Assembly (NCBI RefSeq): GCF_029243085.1
Contig: NZ_JAQWSS010000115.1
Span: forward strand, 1 to 39,840
Length of the DNA stretch: 39,840 nucleotides
Direction of reading: 5' to 3'
Source of the DNA: Candidatus Thioglobus sp.
GTDB taxonomy: Bacteria > Pseudomonadota > Gammaproteobacteria > PS1 > Pseudothioglobaceae
Part shown: one piece after another, positions 26,179 through 35,292 of the stretch
Numbering within the stretch: position 1 is the first letter of the stretch
Layout: the number at the start of each line of letters is the position of its first letter
The notes under the pieces: generated by a model
Database searches by the model: none
Told to the model about the DNA's origin: nothing
The model's input: the letters and a program-made list of their open reading frames with translations, nothing else
Translations under genes and position numbers: made by a program

Positions 26179-27092
26179 TAATTTATCCTGAAATGAAATA
26201 ATATTTCACGATCAAAAACACTTTTATCAGGCGCTTGTGGCAGTGGTGATGCTTTGTAAACTGCTCGCTCAATAGCATCTTTAAACGCTTTAGCTTTTAC
26301 GTTGTTATCAATATTACAAGATTGTATATTGACACTTTGTACTTTGCCATGCAAATCTTGCAATATGTGGACATCACATCCCCAATGGTCTGGAATGCCT
26401 TTATTGTATCGCCATTTATCTCTTACTTTTGATTGAATGCGATTCATGTAGCTAACTTTAAGTTTATTCAAGTTATCTTCTAAAGCGATTTCTCTCTCTT
26501 GATCTTCTTCAGCTTGAATCTCTTTCTTAAGGGCGCGATTGTCCTGTTCTTTTTCGAATTTATTAGCCTCTATATTTCTAAGCTTTTCTATTTTTTGTTT
26601 TTCTTGTTCGGCTACCTTAGCTTTTTTTTCTGCTTCACGTGCTTTTTTTTCTGCAAGTTTCTTTTTCTTTAATGCTTGCTTGATTTTTTGTTCTGCCGCT
26701 TTTCTATTTTTTTCTGCTTCCGCTTTAGCCTGGTTTTCTTTCTTAACCTTGGCTTTTAATTTTTTTAGACGTTGTTGTTCTTTATAGCGCTCGTTTTCAA
26801 CACGCTTTTCAGCACGCTTAAGTTCAGCCAAACGCTTTTCACGCTTTTGCTGAATGTCAATTAATCGCTGTTTTTCTTTTTTTATCTCAGTTAAGTCGAT
26901 AGTAACTGCTTTAGGCATAGCGCTAGATGATGTCTTTGGCGGTTGTTTAGGAATTTCCCAACGCTGTACATTAGAAAACAACAGGCCGATCACTAAAACA
27001 ACATGGAGAGCGATCGCCGTCCAAAAGGCTACAGGATGTTTTTTAGCAATACGAGGTAACTTTATATTTTTAATTAAGTCAGGTTTCATCAT
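26178..27092 (-). CDS. tolA: Tol-Pal system protein TolA
   Basis: The 304-residue protein has one N-terminal membrane helix (about 20-40, FWTAIALHVVLVIGLLF), a long Lys/Glu/Ala-rich coiled coil (about 70-205) and a C-terminal domain with WRYNKGIPDHWGCDVHILQDLHGKVQSVNIQSCN, whose two Cys match the disulfide of TolA domain III. It spans the periplasm and links the TolQR motor to the outer membrane. Its start overlaps tolR by four bases. The next genes are an antitoxin-fold gene and minC; tolB and pal are not there. Confidence 0.93.
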   Translation of the reverse strand: MMKPDLIKNIKLPRIAKKHPVAFWTAIALHVVLVIGLLFSNVQRWEIPKQPPKTSSSAMPKAVTIDLTEIKKEKQRLIDIQQKREKRLAELKRAEKRVENERYKEQQRLKKLKAKVKKENQAKAEAEKNRKAAEQKIKQALKKKKLAEKKAREAEKKAKVAEQEKQKIEKLRNIEANKFEKEQDNRALKKEIQAEEDQEREIALEDNLNKLKVSYMNRIQSKVRDKWRYNKGIPDHWGCDVHILQDLHGKVQSVNIQSCNIDNNVKAKAFKDAIERAVYKASPLPQAPDKSVFDREILFHFRIN

Positions 27093-27541
27093 TTAGTATT
27101 ATCCGACTCTGTCACAATACCTACTTTTTCAATCCCATTTTTCTGCAAGAAAGACATTAAAGAAACAACCACGCCATAAGCAACATTCGCATCACCACGC
27201 ACAAATACCTTCATACTAGGATAAATTTCTAACCTAGCACTAACTCTTGCAGCAACAATACCCAATGGTAGTTTTTCGCCTTTAGCAACATCTGAATTAT
27301 CTTCATTAAGTGAATTAATAAAATACTCACCTTCTTTATTAATTGTCACAATAGTTGGCTGTTGTTCGGTGAAATCCACCATTTTTGCATCTGCTGTTGG
27401 TAAATCTACCTCAATACCTTGCTCAATAATTGGTGTGGTCATCATGAAAATAACCAATAACACCAACATTACATCAATATAGGGAACAATATTAATGTGT
27501 GCATCAACCTTAGGTCTATGACGTTGCGGTAATTCAATCAT
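27089..27541 (-). CDS. tolR: Tol-Pal system protein TolR (ExbD family)
   Basis: The 150-residue protein has one membrane helix near residues 18-38 (NIVPYIDVMLVLLVIFMM), carrying the conserved Asp that takes part in proton flow, and a periplasmic domain with FVRGDANVAYGVVVSLM. With TolQ it forms the proton-driven motor for TolA. It lies nine bases after tolQ and overlaps tolA by four bases. It is close to the usual 142 residues. TolR is preferred over ExbD because of the tolQ-tolA-ybgC context. Confidence 0.95.
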   Translation of the reverse strand: MIELPQRHRPKVDAHINIVPYIDVMLVLLVIFMMTTPIIEQGIEVDLPTADAKMVDFTEQQPTIVTINKEGEYFINSLNEDNSDVAKGEKLPLGIVAARVSARLEIYPSMKVFVRGDANVAYGVVVSLMSFLQKNGIEKVGIVTESDNTK

Positions 27542-27550
27542 AATTTAGGG

Positions 27551-28219
27551 TTATTTTTGCCTTTGGAAAGTAACAAATAATTCCTCGACAAACGAGGTGT
27601 ATTTATTATTAATTTCACCAACTTGAGTAATTAAGCGATTATAGGCAATAGTCGCTGGTATTGCAGCAAACAAACCAAATGCAGTGGCAATCAACGCTTC
27701 AGCAATACCTGGCGCCACAATTGAAATAGTCGCCTGTTTAACTGACGCGAGCCCAATAAAAGAGTGCATGATGCCCCAAACGGTGCCAAATAAACCAATA
27801 TAAGGACTTGAAGAGGCAATCATTGCAAGCACACTAAGCCCGTGATCAAGATCATCAACTTCCTTATTAACTGCAGTATTCATTGAACGATACGCACGCT
27901 CTGAATTTAATACTAAAGCTTGATTAGAGGCTGATGTGGAGTGTGTAAATTCACCATAACCAGCACCAAAAATATGCTCCATTGCCGAACGATTAGACAC
28001 TTGTTCAGGTATTTGTCCATGCAACAAAGCAAGATCCGTATCCACTAAAAATTTATTATGAAAGTGCTCAATATCCTTGTTAGCATTCATTAAGGTTTTT
28101 TTCTTAGACATAATAATCGTCCAAGAGTAGATGCTCATAAGTACAAGTACAAACATGACTAATTGCACAACAAAACCTGCGCTGATAATTAAGCTAAAAA
28201 TTGATAAACTGCTATCCAT
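27551..28219 (-). CDS. tolQ: Tol-Pal system protein TolQ (ExbB family)
   Basis: The 222-residue inner-membrane protein has three hydrophobic helices: near 10-35, and in SPYIGLFGTVWGIMHSFIGL and ALIATAFGLFAAIPATIAYN. The second and third carry the conserved Thr/Gly residues lining the MotA/ExbB proton path. It forms a pentamer around the TolR dimer. Its start overlaps the ybgC end by eight bases, the usual ybgC-tolQ order of gammaproteobacteria. Confidence 0.96.
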   Translation of the reverse strand: MDSSLSIFSLIISAGFVVQLVMFVLVLMSIYSWTIIMSKKKTLMNANKDIEHFHNKFLVDTDLALLHGQIPEQVSNRSAMEHIFGAGYGEFTHSTSASNQALVLNSERAYRSMNTAVNKEVDDLDHGLSVLAMIASSSPYIGLFGTVWGIMHSFIGLASVKQATISIVAPGIAEALIATAFGLFAAIPATIAYNRLITQVGEINNKYTSFVEELFVTFQRQK

Positions 28220-28610
28220 TTATTTTCTCCAGAATGTTACTTGGGATGGCACATGGTTTAAAATTCTGTGCATCTAAACAAGCAACGGTGATTTGTGCCT
28301 TAAATAATACCTTATTTTGCTTAAGATCCTTTATTTTCTGTGAAAAAATCAAGCTCGCATGGCGAGTTTTTATTACTTCAGTATGAACGCTAAGCAAATC
28401 ATTAAACCGTGCCGGTAATAGATAGTCCGCCTGAATAGATCTGACCGCAAAAATAATATTTTGATGTTGGGTAAGCGAATCTTGTTCAAAGCCTAGGTCA
28501 CGTAAAAACTCACTACGACCACGTTCAATAAATTTTAAATAATTAGCATAATAAACTACGCCACCACTATCAGTATCTTCGTAATAAACTCTAACCTTTA
28601 ACTTAGTCAT
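28212..28610 (-). CDS. ybgC: Acyl-CoA thioesterase YbgC
   Basis: The 132-residue hotdog-fold protein shows the 4HBT motif [31 protein letters not shown], with the catalytic Asp in the TDSGG segment. It hydrolyses short- or medium-chain acyl-CoA and is tied to Tol-Pal and phospholipid enzymes at the inner membrane. It overlaps both ruvB and tolQ by eight bases. Length and position match the standard ybgC-tolQRA locus. Confidence 0.95.
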   Translation of the reverse strand: MTKLKVRVYYEDTDSGGVVYYANYLKFIERGRSEFLRDLGFEQDSLTQHQNIIFAVRSIQADYLLPARFNDLLSVHTEVIKTRHASLIFSQKIKDLKQNKVLFKAQITVACLDAQNFKPCAIPSNILEKING

Positions 28611-29631
28611 TAAACAAATCTTGGTGTTTTTCAGGGGTTGGCAAACCCAAATGTCGATAAGTTAAATTAGTGGCACTTCGCCCACGAGGCGTTCGATGAA
28701 TAAATCCTTGTTGGATTAAATACGGCTCAACCATATCTTCTAAGGTGCCACGCTCCTCACCAATTGCGGTTGCCAAAGTATCCAAGCCAACAGGACCGCC
28801 TGAAAATTTATTAGTCATAATTAACAAATAATCACGATCAAGCTGCTCTAAACCCACATTATCAACTTTCAGCGTGGTAAGCGCCTCATTGGCGATTTGC
28901 TCATGAATAATGCCATTGGTTTTTACATCGGCAAAATCTCGGACACGGCGCAACAATCGATTGGCAATTCGTGGCGTACCGCGAGATCGCCTGGCAATTT
29001 CATAAGCGCCATTTGATTCAATTTCAATACCTAAAATTTTGGCAGAACGCTCTACAATTACTTGTAAATCTTCGTTGTTATAAAATTCTAAACGTTGAAC
29101 AATACCAAATCGATCACGTAGTGGAGAAGTTAGCATGCCAGCGCGCGTAGTTGCCCCAATAAGTGTAAATGGTGGCAATTCCAGCTGTACCGAGTGTGCA
29201 GCCACCCCTTCACCCACCATAATGTCCAATTTAAAATCTTCCAAAGCCGGATACAATATTTCCTCAACCACAGGATTAAGACGATGAATCTCATCAATAA
29301 ACAAGACATCATAAGGCTCTAATTTAGTTAAAATTGCTGCTAAATCACCTGATCGTTCTAATACTGGCCCTGAAGTTTGTTTGAAACCAGCACCCATTTG
29401 ATTGGCAATCACATTGGCTAATGTTGTTTTACCAAGGCCAGGAGGTCCGTAAATTAAACAATGATCAAGTGCATCTTGACGTTTTTTGGCAGCTTCAATA
29501 AATAACGACATTTGAGATTTAACATCGTCTTGGCCAATATACTCAGATAAACTATCTGGACGCACAGATGTCATAACAATATCTTCGCCACCATGGTCTT
29601 GTCCACCTACTAAAGAATCTTCTTCTATCAT
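28603..29631 (-). CDS. ruvB: Holliday junction ATPase RuvB
   Basis: The 342-residue AAA+ motor has Walker [15 protein letters not shown], Walker [11 protein letters not shown], sensor motif [19 protein letters not shown] with the arginine finger nearby, and the winged-helix end [21 protein letters not shown]. It drives branch migration with RuvA. It is the first gene of the minus-strand train through ybgC-tolQRA. ruvA is missing from its usual place and ruvC is separate at 20300. Confidence 0.96.
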   Translation of the reverse strand: MIEEDSLVGGQDHGGEDIVMTSVRPDSLSEYIGQDDVKSQMSLFIEAAKKRQDALDHCLIYGPPGLGKTTLANVIANQMGAGFKQTSGPVLERSGDLAAILTKLEPYDVLFIDEIHRLNPVVEEILYPALEDFKLDIMVGEGVAAHSVQLELPPFTLIGATTRAGMLTSPLRDRFGIVQRLEFYNNEDLQVIVERSAKILGIEIESNGAYEIARRSRGTPRIANRLLRRVRDFADVKTNGIIHEQIANEALTTLKVDNVGLEQLDRDYLLIMTNKFSGGPVGLDTLATAIGEERGTLEDMVEPYLIQQGFIHRTPRGRSATNLTYRHLGLPTPEKHQDLFND

Positions 29632-29658
29632 GCTAATTTAATGAATTTTTCAGTTATT

Positions 29659-30186
29659 TTAACTTGCGAGCTTTACTTGTGTCGCAGTAATTTCTTGTAA
29701 CAAGAATTTGATTCTAATTGGCTTGCTCTTGTGATTTAATTTGATTATTTTGGCAACGCTCATTTCTTTAAAAGACTTAAGTTTAGTAATTTCAATTTGC
29801 CAATCACTACCTACATCCAATTGATGTTTGAACACAATTGCAGGTAATTTATCTAAGGGAAAATGCCATCCTAAAGTTCGCTTCATCCATTGATGTAAAT
29901 TAAGCTTTAATGTATTGCCATTAATCTGCAACCCTTGAATGCTAGAAACAATATTAACCTCGCCCATCCCCAAAGCGCTAGTCAGTGTTAAATTAAAATT
30001 CTGATCTTTGAAATTAGCCACAAAACCTAAATTTTGCATCTTATTATCATGGACCACACCTAACCTACCTTTAGCTTGCCATACAGTAGGAATATTTCCA
30101 GGCTTAATAACCAGCTGTTGACGAGAATCTTGGGTTGTGCAACTTTGCAATAATAGCAAAACAAACAATGTGATCAGTAATTTCAT
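29659..30186 (-). CDS. lolB: Outer-membrane lipoprotein insertase LolB
   Basis: The 175-residue protein starts with a lipoprotein signal peptide, MKLLITLFVLLLLQSC, where the lipobox Cys is residue 16. The mature part has strand-rich segments with WQAKGRLGVVHDNKMQNLGFVANF and LGMGEVNIVSS, consistent with LolB, which accepts lipoproteins from LolA and inserts them in the outer membrane. It is shorter than the E. coli protein. The divergent placement against hemA-prfA is the conserved lolB/hemA arrangement, and this lifts an otherwise weak sequence call. ispE does not follow; ruvB does, after 27 bases. Confidence 0.85.
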   Translation of the reverse strand: MKLLITLFVLLLLQSCTTQDSRQQLVIKPGNIPTVWQAKGRLGVVHDNKMQNLGFVANFKDQNFNLTLTSALGMGEVNIVSSIQGLQINGNTLKLNLHQWMKRTLGWHFPLDKLPAIVFKHQLDVGSDWQIEITKLKSFKEMSVAKIIKLNHKSKPIRIKFLLQEITATQVKLAS

Positions 30187-30223
30187 AAGCCGATATATTC
30201 TAACATTGACAGGTGTTTAGCAA

Positions 30224-30249
30224 ATACCTAAAAATTACTACTTAGGTAT
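30224..30249. promoter_or_regulatory. Inverted repeat in the lolB-hemA divergent region
   Basis: ATACCTAA and TTAGGTAT form a perfect 8-base inverted repeat separated by ten bases. The right arm runs into a TATAAT (30247-30252) placed to serve as a hemA -10 box. The spacing of about 18 bases centre to centre would suit a dimeric DNA-binding protein. As a hairpin it has no T-run on either strand. No known operator is recognised. Confidence 0.4.
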
Positions 30250-30284
30250 AATTAGGCGCTTATTTGTCATTATTATTTGGGTTT

Positions 30285-31535
30285 ATGTCACGCATTGCTA
30301 TTTTAAGTGTTAATCACGCACAAGCTCCAGTTGCGGTGCGTGAGCGTGTTGCTTTTGCGCCCAATCAACTAGCTGACGAACTAAAAAAACTTAATTCCGT
30401 AGCAGGTGTTGAGGCTTGTGTAATTTTATCTACTTGCAATCGATCTGAAATTTATGCTGTTATTGAAGATGAAAATTCTCGTGAAATTCTCAGTAACTAT
30501 TTATCTCAGACGCATCAAATTTCTAGAGAAGAGATCGATCCTTATTTGGTTTATTTCGAAAATGATTCAGCACTAGATCATATTTGCAATGTTGCTTGTG
30601 GACTTGATTCTTTGGTTTTAGGTGAGCCACAAATTCTAGGTCAATTAAAAGATGCCTATCATGCTGCCAAACAATCACAAACCCTTGATAAAAAATTAGA
30701 GAAATTGTTTCAACACGCTTTTTCTACTGCTAAAAAAGTTCGTACTGACACCCAAATTGGCTCATCACCAGTTTCAATTGCTTATTGCGCTGTGAAACTA
30801 AGCGAGAAAATTTTTACTGACTTGTCAGAACAAACTGTTCTATTAATTGGTGCAGGAGAGATGATTGAACTATGCGCTCAACATCTTAATCAAAAAGGCG
30901 TACAAAATATGATTGTTGCCAACAGAACGATTGAAAATGCAGAAAAAATTGCTAATCAATATAATGCTCAATCAGTTAGCTTAAAACAGTTCTCTACAAT
31001 TATTCATCAAGCAGATATTATTATTTCATCTACTGCCGCTTCTGTACCTATTATTGGTAAAGGTCTTATTGAAAGCGCGCTTAAACAACGTAAACATAAA
31101 CCTGTGTTTATGCTTGATATCGCCATTCCGCGTGATATTGAGCCAGAAGTTGGACAATTAGATGATGTATATCTTTATACCATTGATGATTTAGAGCAGG
31201 TGGTTAGTGATAATGTCGATTCTCGTGAAAAAGAAAAAGTCTTGGCACAAGAAATTATTATTAAACAAGCTCAAGTTTTTAACAAATGGTTATCGGTACT
31301 GCCTAACGAGCAACTAGTTCAAAGTTACCGAATGAGTGCCAATCAAATTAAGGATGATATCGTGCTGGATGCCTTAAGACGCCTTAAAAATGGCGGCGAC
31401 AGCGAGCAAATTATTAAAAAACTTGCTGACCAGCTTACTAATAAAATCCTTCATACCACCTTTAACAACATTAAACAAACTTCCCATGAAAATATAGCCC
31501 AATGTGAAGGTTGTATTCCTAATATTAAAAAATAA
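30285..31535 (+). CDS. hemA: Glutamyl-tRNA reductase HemA
   Basis: The protein makes glutamate-1-semialdehyde from Glu-tRNA, the first step of C5-pathway heme synthesis. I start at the ATG 30285 ([24 protein letters not shown], 416 residues); the track TTG start adds seven residues the family lacks. Catalytic Cys is in [30 protein letters not shown], the NADPH-binding [12 protein letters not shown] and [15 protein letters not shown] follow. GGG lies three bases before the ATG. The stop overlaps the prfA start by one base (TAATG). Confidence 0.95.
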   Translation: MSRIAILSVNHAQAPVAVRERVAFAPNQLADELKKLNSVAGVEACVILSTCNRSEIYAVIEDENSREILSNYLSQTHQISREEIDPYLVYFENDSALDHICNVACGLDSLVLGEPQILGQLKDAYHAAKQSQTLDKKLEKLFQHAFSTAKKVRTDTQIGSSPVSIAYCAVKLSEKIFTDLSEQTVLLIGAGEMIELCAQHLNQKGVQNMIVANRTIENAEKIANQYNAQSVSLKQFSTIIHQADIIISSTAASVPIIGKGLIESALKQRKHKPVFMLDIAIPRDIEPEVGQLDDVYLYTIDDLEQVVSDNVDSREKEKVLAQEIIIKQAQVFNKWLSVLPNEQLVQSYRMSANQIKDDIVLDALRRLKNGGDSEQIIKKLADQLTNKILHTTFNNIKQTSHENIAQCEGCIPNIKK

Positions 31536-32626
31536 TGAACGAATCAATTCTTGCCAAATTAGAACAAATGTCCATGCGCTTAGAAGAAGTTGGCGCCATG
31601 CTCAGCGACCCAGAAATTGCTAGCGATGCTAAAAAATTTAGAGAATTATCTATTGAGCATTCACAACTAACTCCGGTCAACGAGCAGTATCAAGAATACT
31701 TGTCAACTGAGCAAAATCTTGAAGATGCAAAATTAATGCTTGAGGAAGATGATGCTGAAATCAAAGCGATGGCCAAGGATGAAATTAATGAAGCTAAAGA
31801 TAGTTTAGAGCGTCTTGATTTAGAGCTTAAAAAATCCTTACTCCCTAAAGATCCAAATGATTCTCGTAATATTATTGTTGAAATACGTGCAGGTACTGGT
31901 GGTGATGAGGCCTCTATCTTCTCGGGTGATCTTTTTAGAATGTACTCGCGTTACTGTGAAAAACTAAAATGGCAAATTGAAATCATGAGTTCCAATACGG
32001 GAGATCATGGCGGCTATAAAGAAATCATTGCACGTATTAGCGGTGTTGATGTTTATTCAAAGTTAAAATTTGAATCGGGTGCTCATCGTGTGCAACGCGT
32101 CCCTGACACTGAAAGCCAGGGTCGCGTCCATACCTCTGCTTGTACAGTTGCCATCATGCCAGAAGTTGAAAATATTGAAGAAGTTAATATTAATATGAGT
32201 GATGTACGTGTAGATACATTTAGAGCTAGTGGTGCAGGTGGTCAGCACGTGAATAAAACCGACTCGGCAGTTCGTGTAACCCACATACCTACTGGTACTG
32301 TGGTTGAGTGTCAAGATGGTCGCTCTCAACATAAAAATAAAGCGCAGGCCATGTCTGTTTTAGCTTCTAGAATTTTAGATGCACAACAACAGGTTCAGCA
32401 AAAGGAGCAAGCTTCTCAGCGTAAAGAGCTAGTTGGTAGTGGCGATCGATCACAACGTATTCGCACTTATAACTACCCTCAAGGGCGAATCACTGACCAT
32501 AGAATTAATCTAACACTATACAAATTAGCAGAAATAATGGAAGGTGATCTAGAGTCTATTATTGAACCATTGATTGTAGAACAGCAAACCAATCAGTTGA
32601 CTGAGTTGAACGACGCACTAATTTAG
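31535..32626 (+). CDS. prfA: Peptide chain release factor 1
   Basis: The 363-residue protein reads UAA and UAG stop codons. The GGQ loop is in [20 protein letters not shown], and the long N-terminal helical domain and the segment [16 protein letters not shown] are typical for RF1. It is coupled to hemA by a one-base overlap, the conserved hemA-prfA pair. The methyltransferase gene prmC, which usually comes next and modifies the GGQ Gln, is not here; prfA instead runs into the convergent znuB gene with a nine-base overlap. Confidence 0.97.
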   Translation: MNESILAKLEQMSMRLEEVGAMLSDPEIASDAKKFRELSIEHSQLTPVNEQYQEYLSTEQNLEDAKLMLEEDDAEIKAMAKDEINEAKDSLERLDLELKKSLLPKDPNDSRNIIVEIRAGTGGDEASIFSGDLFRMYSRYCEKLKWQIEIMSSNTGDHGGYKEIIARISGVDVYSKLKFESGAHRVQRVPDTESQGRVHTSACTVAIMPEVENIEEVNINMSDVRVDTFRASGAGGQHVNKTDSAVRVTHIPTGTVVECQDGRSQHKNKAQAMSVLASRILDAQQQVQQKEQASQRKELVGSGDRSQRIRTYNYPQGRITDHRINLTLYKLAEIMEGDLESIIEPLIVEQQTNQLTELNDALI

Positions 32627-33406
32627 TCTTTTTGGTAATAGTTGAGAAACTATAAATAGAGCACCTAGTGCAATAACTATCATTGGTCCCGTTGCTAAAT
32701 CATAAAGCATAGAAGCGCTCAATCCCAAAAATACAGCCACAATTGATATGGCAATTGATTGAAGAGCCATAGTGTGTGGCGTGTGTGCAAACATTCTTGC
32801 AACTGCTGGCGGGATAATCAACAATGACGTAATTAATAACACGCCAACAATTTGAACAGAAACAGAAACTGCAAGCGCAATCATCAACATAAACAATAGT
32901 TGATAAGCAGTTCGATTAAGCCCTTGAGAAACAGCTAATTCTTCATTAAGTGTTAGTAGCAACAATCTTTGCCAGAATATAACTAGCAACCCAACAATCA
33001 CAACCAAAATCGCATAAATCCACACAATATCTTGATTGGTAATAGATAAGATATCGCCAAATAACACTGAAAAATAGTCTGTATTGGAGCCACCTACAAC
33101 ACTAAGAACAACAATACCAAGTGATAATGCAAGGTGGGAAAATATCCCTAAAATAGCATCATTGGATAAAATCTGTTTTTGTTGCAAAACAACAATTAAA
33201 CTAGCAAAAATCACGCCAGTAACAACCAAACCTATGTGAATACCAAGACCACTAGCAAGTCCAAGAGAAACACCCAATAAAGCAGAATGAGAAATAGACT
33301 CGGAGAAATAACTCATGCGCTTCCAAATCACGAAACAGCCGAGCGAACCAGCAATAATAGAAATGCCTAGCGCTCCGATAAGCGCCCTTAGAATAAAATC
33401 TTCCAT
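32618..33406 (-). CDS. znuB: Zinc ABC transporter permease ZnuB
   Basis: The 262-residue protein has about eight membrane helices and the ABC-3 family motifs [23 protein letters not shown] near the start and [27 protein letters not shown]. It should be the channel subunit of a high-affinity zinc (or manganese) importer. The ATPase and binding protein genes (znuC, znuA) are not in the window. It lies 16 bases after fur on the same strand, so iron-regulator and metal-permease genes probably share a transcript. Its 3' end overlaps prfA. Confidence 0.9.
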   Translation of the reverse strand: MEDFILRALIGALGISIIAGSLGCFVIWKRMSYFSESISHSALLGVSLGLASGLGIHIGLVVTGVIFASLIVVLQQKQILSNDAILGIFSHLALSLGIVVLSVVGGSNTDYFSVLFGDILSITNQDIVWIYAILVVIVGLLVIFWQRLLLLTLNEELAVSQGLNRTAYQLLFMLMIALAVSVSVQIVGVLLITSLLIIPPAVARMFAHTPHTMALQSIAISIVAVFLGLSASMLYDLATGPMIVIALGALFIVSQLLPKRLN

Positions 33407-33422
33407 GGCTTAAATTATAGAA

Positions 33423-33830
33423 TTACTGACAATCCTGACACAATCCATACAAATATAGACAATGATCAGTTAATTTAAATCCGTGTTTAGTAGCAATATC
33501 ATGTTGATGTTGCTCAATAACTTCATCACTAAATTCATCAATCTTCCCACATTTAATACATAATAAATGATCATGATGTTCAGCATTTGATAGCTCATAC
33601 ATGCTTTGACCATTGTCAAAATTCAATTTGTTTATCATACCCGCTTCTTCAAATTGAGTTAGTACTCGATAAATAGTAGCAACACCCACTTCCTCTCCTT
33701 GCATCACTAGCGTTCGATAGATATCTTCGGCACTCATATGATGATTTTCACTTTTCTCTAAAATTTCTAAAATTTTAAGCCTAGGTAGCGTTACCTTAAG
33801 TCCTGCCGTTTTTAAATCTTGAGCGTCCAT
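33423..33830 (-). CDS. fur: Ferric uptake regulator Fur
   Basis: The 135-residue protein matches Fur closely: LKTAGLKVTLPRLKILEILE and AEDIYRTLVMQGEEVGVATIYRVLTQFEEAGMI form the winged helix. HHDHLLCIKCGKIDEFSDEVIEQ holds the metal-binding His/Cys set. The C-terminal C-x2-C (CQDC) may hold structural zinc. The HHDH and EFSD motifs and the high N-terminal match favour Fur over Zur despite the neighbouring zinc permease. AAGGA lies seven bases before the ATG. It is divergent from a bamE-like gene, a conserved fur-omlA arrangement. Fur-box-like sites occur at 18331 and 19037. Confidence 0.95.
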   Translation of the reverse strand: MDAQDLKTAGLKVTLPRLKILEILEKSENHHMSAEDIYRTLVMQGEEVGVATIYRVLTQFEEAGMINKLNFDNGQSMYELSNAEHHDHLLCIKCGKIDEFSDEVIEQHQHDIATKHGFKLTDHCLYLYGLCQDCQ

Positions 33831-33893
33831 ATTCGCATCCTTGAGGTAAAATCAATTAAATAATTCCTAACTATTTTAATCAATTAATTACAA

Positions 33894-34676
33894 ATGAATA
33901 AACTAACTTTAATTGCATTCTCATTTTCATTGCCGTTTTTATCTGCCTGTACACCTTCTATGCCAACGCTACCAGACCTACCTACTATGTCTGATATGGT
34001 TCCAGATATGTCACTACCTACTCCCTATAAAGATGATATTGAACAAGGCTCGGTTTTAGATAGATTTACAATCAATCAACTAAAAGTTGGCATGTCTCAA
34101 ATTCAAGTGCAAGACTTAATTGGCTCTCCTAGTATTATTGATCCATTTCACAGTAATCAATGGCATTACATTAATCATTCAACGCGACACGAAAAAGATG
34201 ATATTCATTACCGCTTAATACTGAGTTTTAGTAACAGTCAATTATCCAAGATAGACACTATTGGCATTGAAAGCTTGCCAGATCTTTCTGATACTGAAAA
34301 AGCATTAGAAGAAAAACGTATTGCCGATGAAAAAGCAGCTGAAGAGGCGCTTAAACAAGCCAAAATTAAAGCTCAAAAACTCGCTGCAGCACAAGCCAAA
34401 GCGGCTGAAGAGAAACGTATTGCAGAGGAGAAGCTAGCCATACAAAAAGCACAAGCTGCCGCTTTAAAAAAAAAGCTTGATCTAGAACAAGCTCAACAAC
34501 GAGAAATAGATCGTCAAAATGCAATCAAAGCTGCCGCTGAATTAAAAAAAATACAAGCAAATAAGCTTGCTCAAGAGCAACTTGAACAGCAGAAAAAGGC
34601 TAATGAAAAAGCTGTCATAGAAGCAGCTGATAAAGCAGCAAAAGAGGCTGAAAAACCTTGGTACAAATTCTGGTAG
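33894..34676 (+). CDS. bamE: BamE/SmpA-type outer-membrane lipoprotein with coiled-coil tail
   Basis: The 260-residue protein has a lipoprotein signal peptide with lipobox LSAC (Cys19), a Pro/Met-rich linker and a SmpA/OmlA domain (about 55-130) with INQLKVGMSQIQVQDLIGSPSIIDPFHSNQWHYI, the BamE core that assists the BAM outer-membrane assembly machine. Residues about 140-253 are an Ala/Lys/Glu/Gln-rich coiled coil like that of TolA, and the protein ends in the aromatic tail KPWYKFW. Ordinary BamE is about 110 residues with no such tail. It is divergent from fur and 13 bases ahead of ccmA. Confidence 0.85.
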   Translation: MNKLTLIAFSFSLPFLSACTPSMPTLPDLPTMSDMVPDMSLPTPYKDDIEQGSVLDRFTINQLKVGMSQIQVQDLIGSPSIIDPFHSNQWHYINHSTRHEKDDIHYRLILSFSNSQLSKIDTIGIESLPDLSDTEKALEEKRIADEKAAEEALKQAKIKAQKLAAAQAKAAEEKRIAEEKLAIQKAQAAALKKKLDLEQAQQREIDRQNAIKAAAELKKIQANKLAQEQLEQQKKANEKAVIEAADKAAKEAEKPWYKFW

Positions 34677-34689
34677 GACCTTATTAATC

Positions 34690-35292
34690 GTGTCATCACT
34701 TGTTGTTAACAACCTAAGTTGTCAAAGAGGCTACAACCAACTTTTTAATAATCTTTCTTTTCAGGTAAGGGGTGGAGAAGTGTTACGCATTACAGGTGCT
34801 AACGGTAGTGGAAAAACGTCACTATTAAAAATATTGGCAGGTGTTAGTGCAATTGAACAAGGTGGGGTTAAGTGGAATCAGCACTTAGTTAAATCTGATG
34901 AATATCAAAGTGATATTTTTTATCTGGGCCATCAAGCTGCATTAAGTGGCGAACTTAGCAGTCTTGAAAATCTTGAATATTTAAGTAACCTGAATAAAAC
35001 TACTAAACAGCAACAACTTATTCAAGCTTTAGAAGCTATTGGACTAATAGGTTATGAAGATGAATATTGTATCAATCTGTCTGCAGGGCAAAAACGTCGA
35101 GTCATTCTAGCCGGTCTATTTGTCTCAAAAGCTAAAATATGGCTACTTGACGAACCCTTTACCGCACTTGATCCAGCAGGTGTTAAGATTGTGGAGCAGA
35201 GAATCTCTCAACACTGTGACAATGGCGGTTTGTGCTTATTTACTACACATCAAGATTCAGCTCTCGCCAATCAACGAATATTAGCCTTATGA
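34690..35292 (+). CDS. ccmA: Cytochrome c biogenesis ATPase CcmA
   Basis: The 200-residue ABC ATPase shows Walker A ITGANGSGKTSLLKIL, signature NLSAGQKRRVILAGL and Walker B IWLLDEPFTALD, with the short size of CcmA. With CcmB and CcmC it releases heme-loaded CcmE for cytochrome c maturation. The start is GTG at 34690 with AGGA upstream. Its stop overlaps the ccmB ATG (ATGA). It lies 13 bases after the bamE-like gene with no obvious promoter, so it may be co-transcribed with it. Confidence 0.93.
   Translation: MSSLVVNNLSCQRGYNQLFNNLSFQVRGGEVLRITGANGSGKTSLLKILAGVSAIEQGGVKWNQHLVKSDEYQSDIFYLGHQAALSGELSSLENLEYLSNLNKTTKQQQLIQALEAIGLIGYEDEYCINLSAGQKRRVILAGLFVSKAKIWLLDEPFTALDPAGVKIVEQRISQHCDNGGLCLFTTHQDSALANQRILAL

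Noticed and set aside
26539-26787. Phe/Ser-rich plus-strand ORF opposite tolA
   Set aside because: It is the antisense reading of the Lys/Glu/Ala repeat in the TolA coiled coil.
30206-30252. TTGACA (30206) as the -35 box for hemA with TATAAT at 30247
   Set aside because: The spacing is 35 bases, far outside the usual 16-18.
33423-33830. Zur instead of Fur, because znuB follows
   Set aside because: The N-terminal winged helix and HHDH/EFSD segments match Fur much better than Zur.
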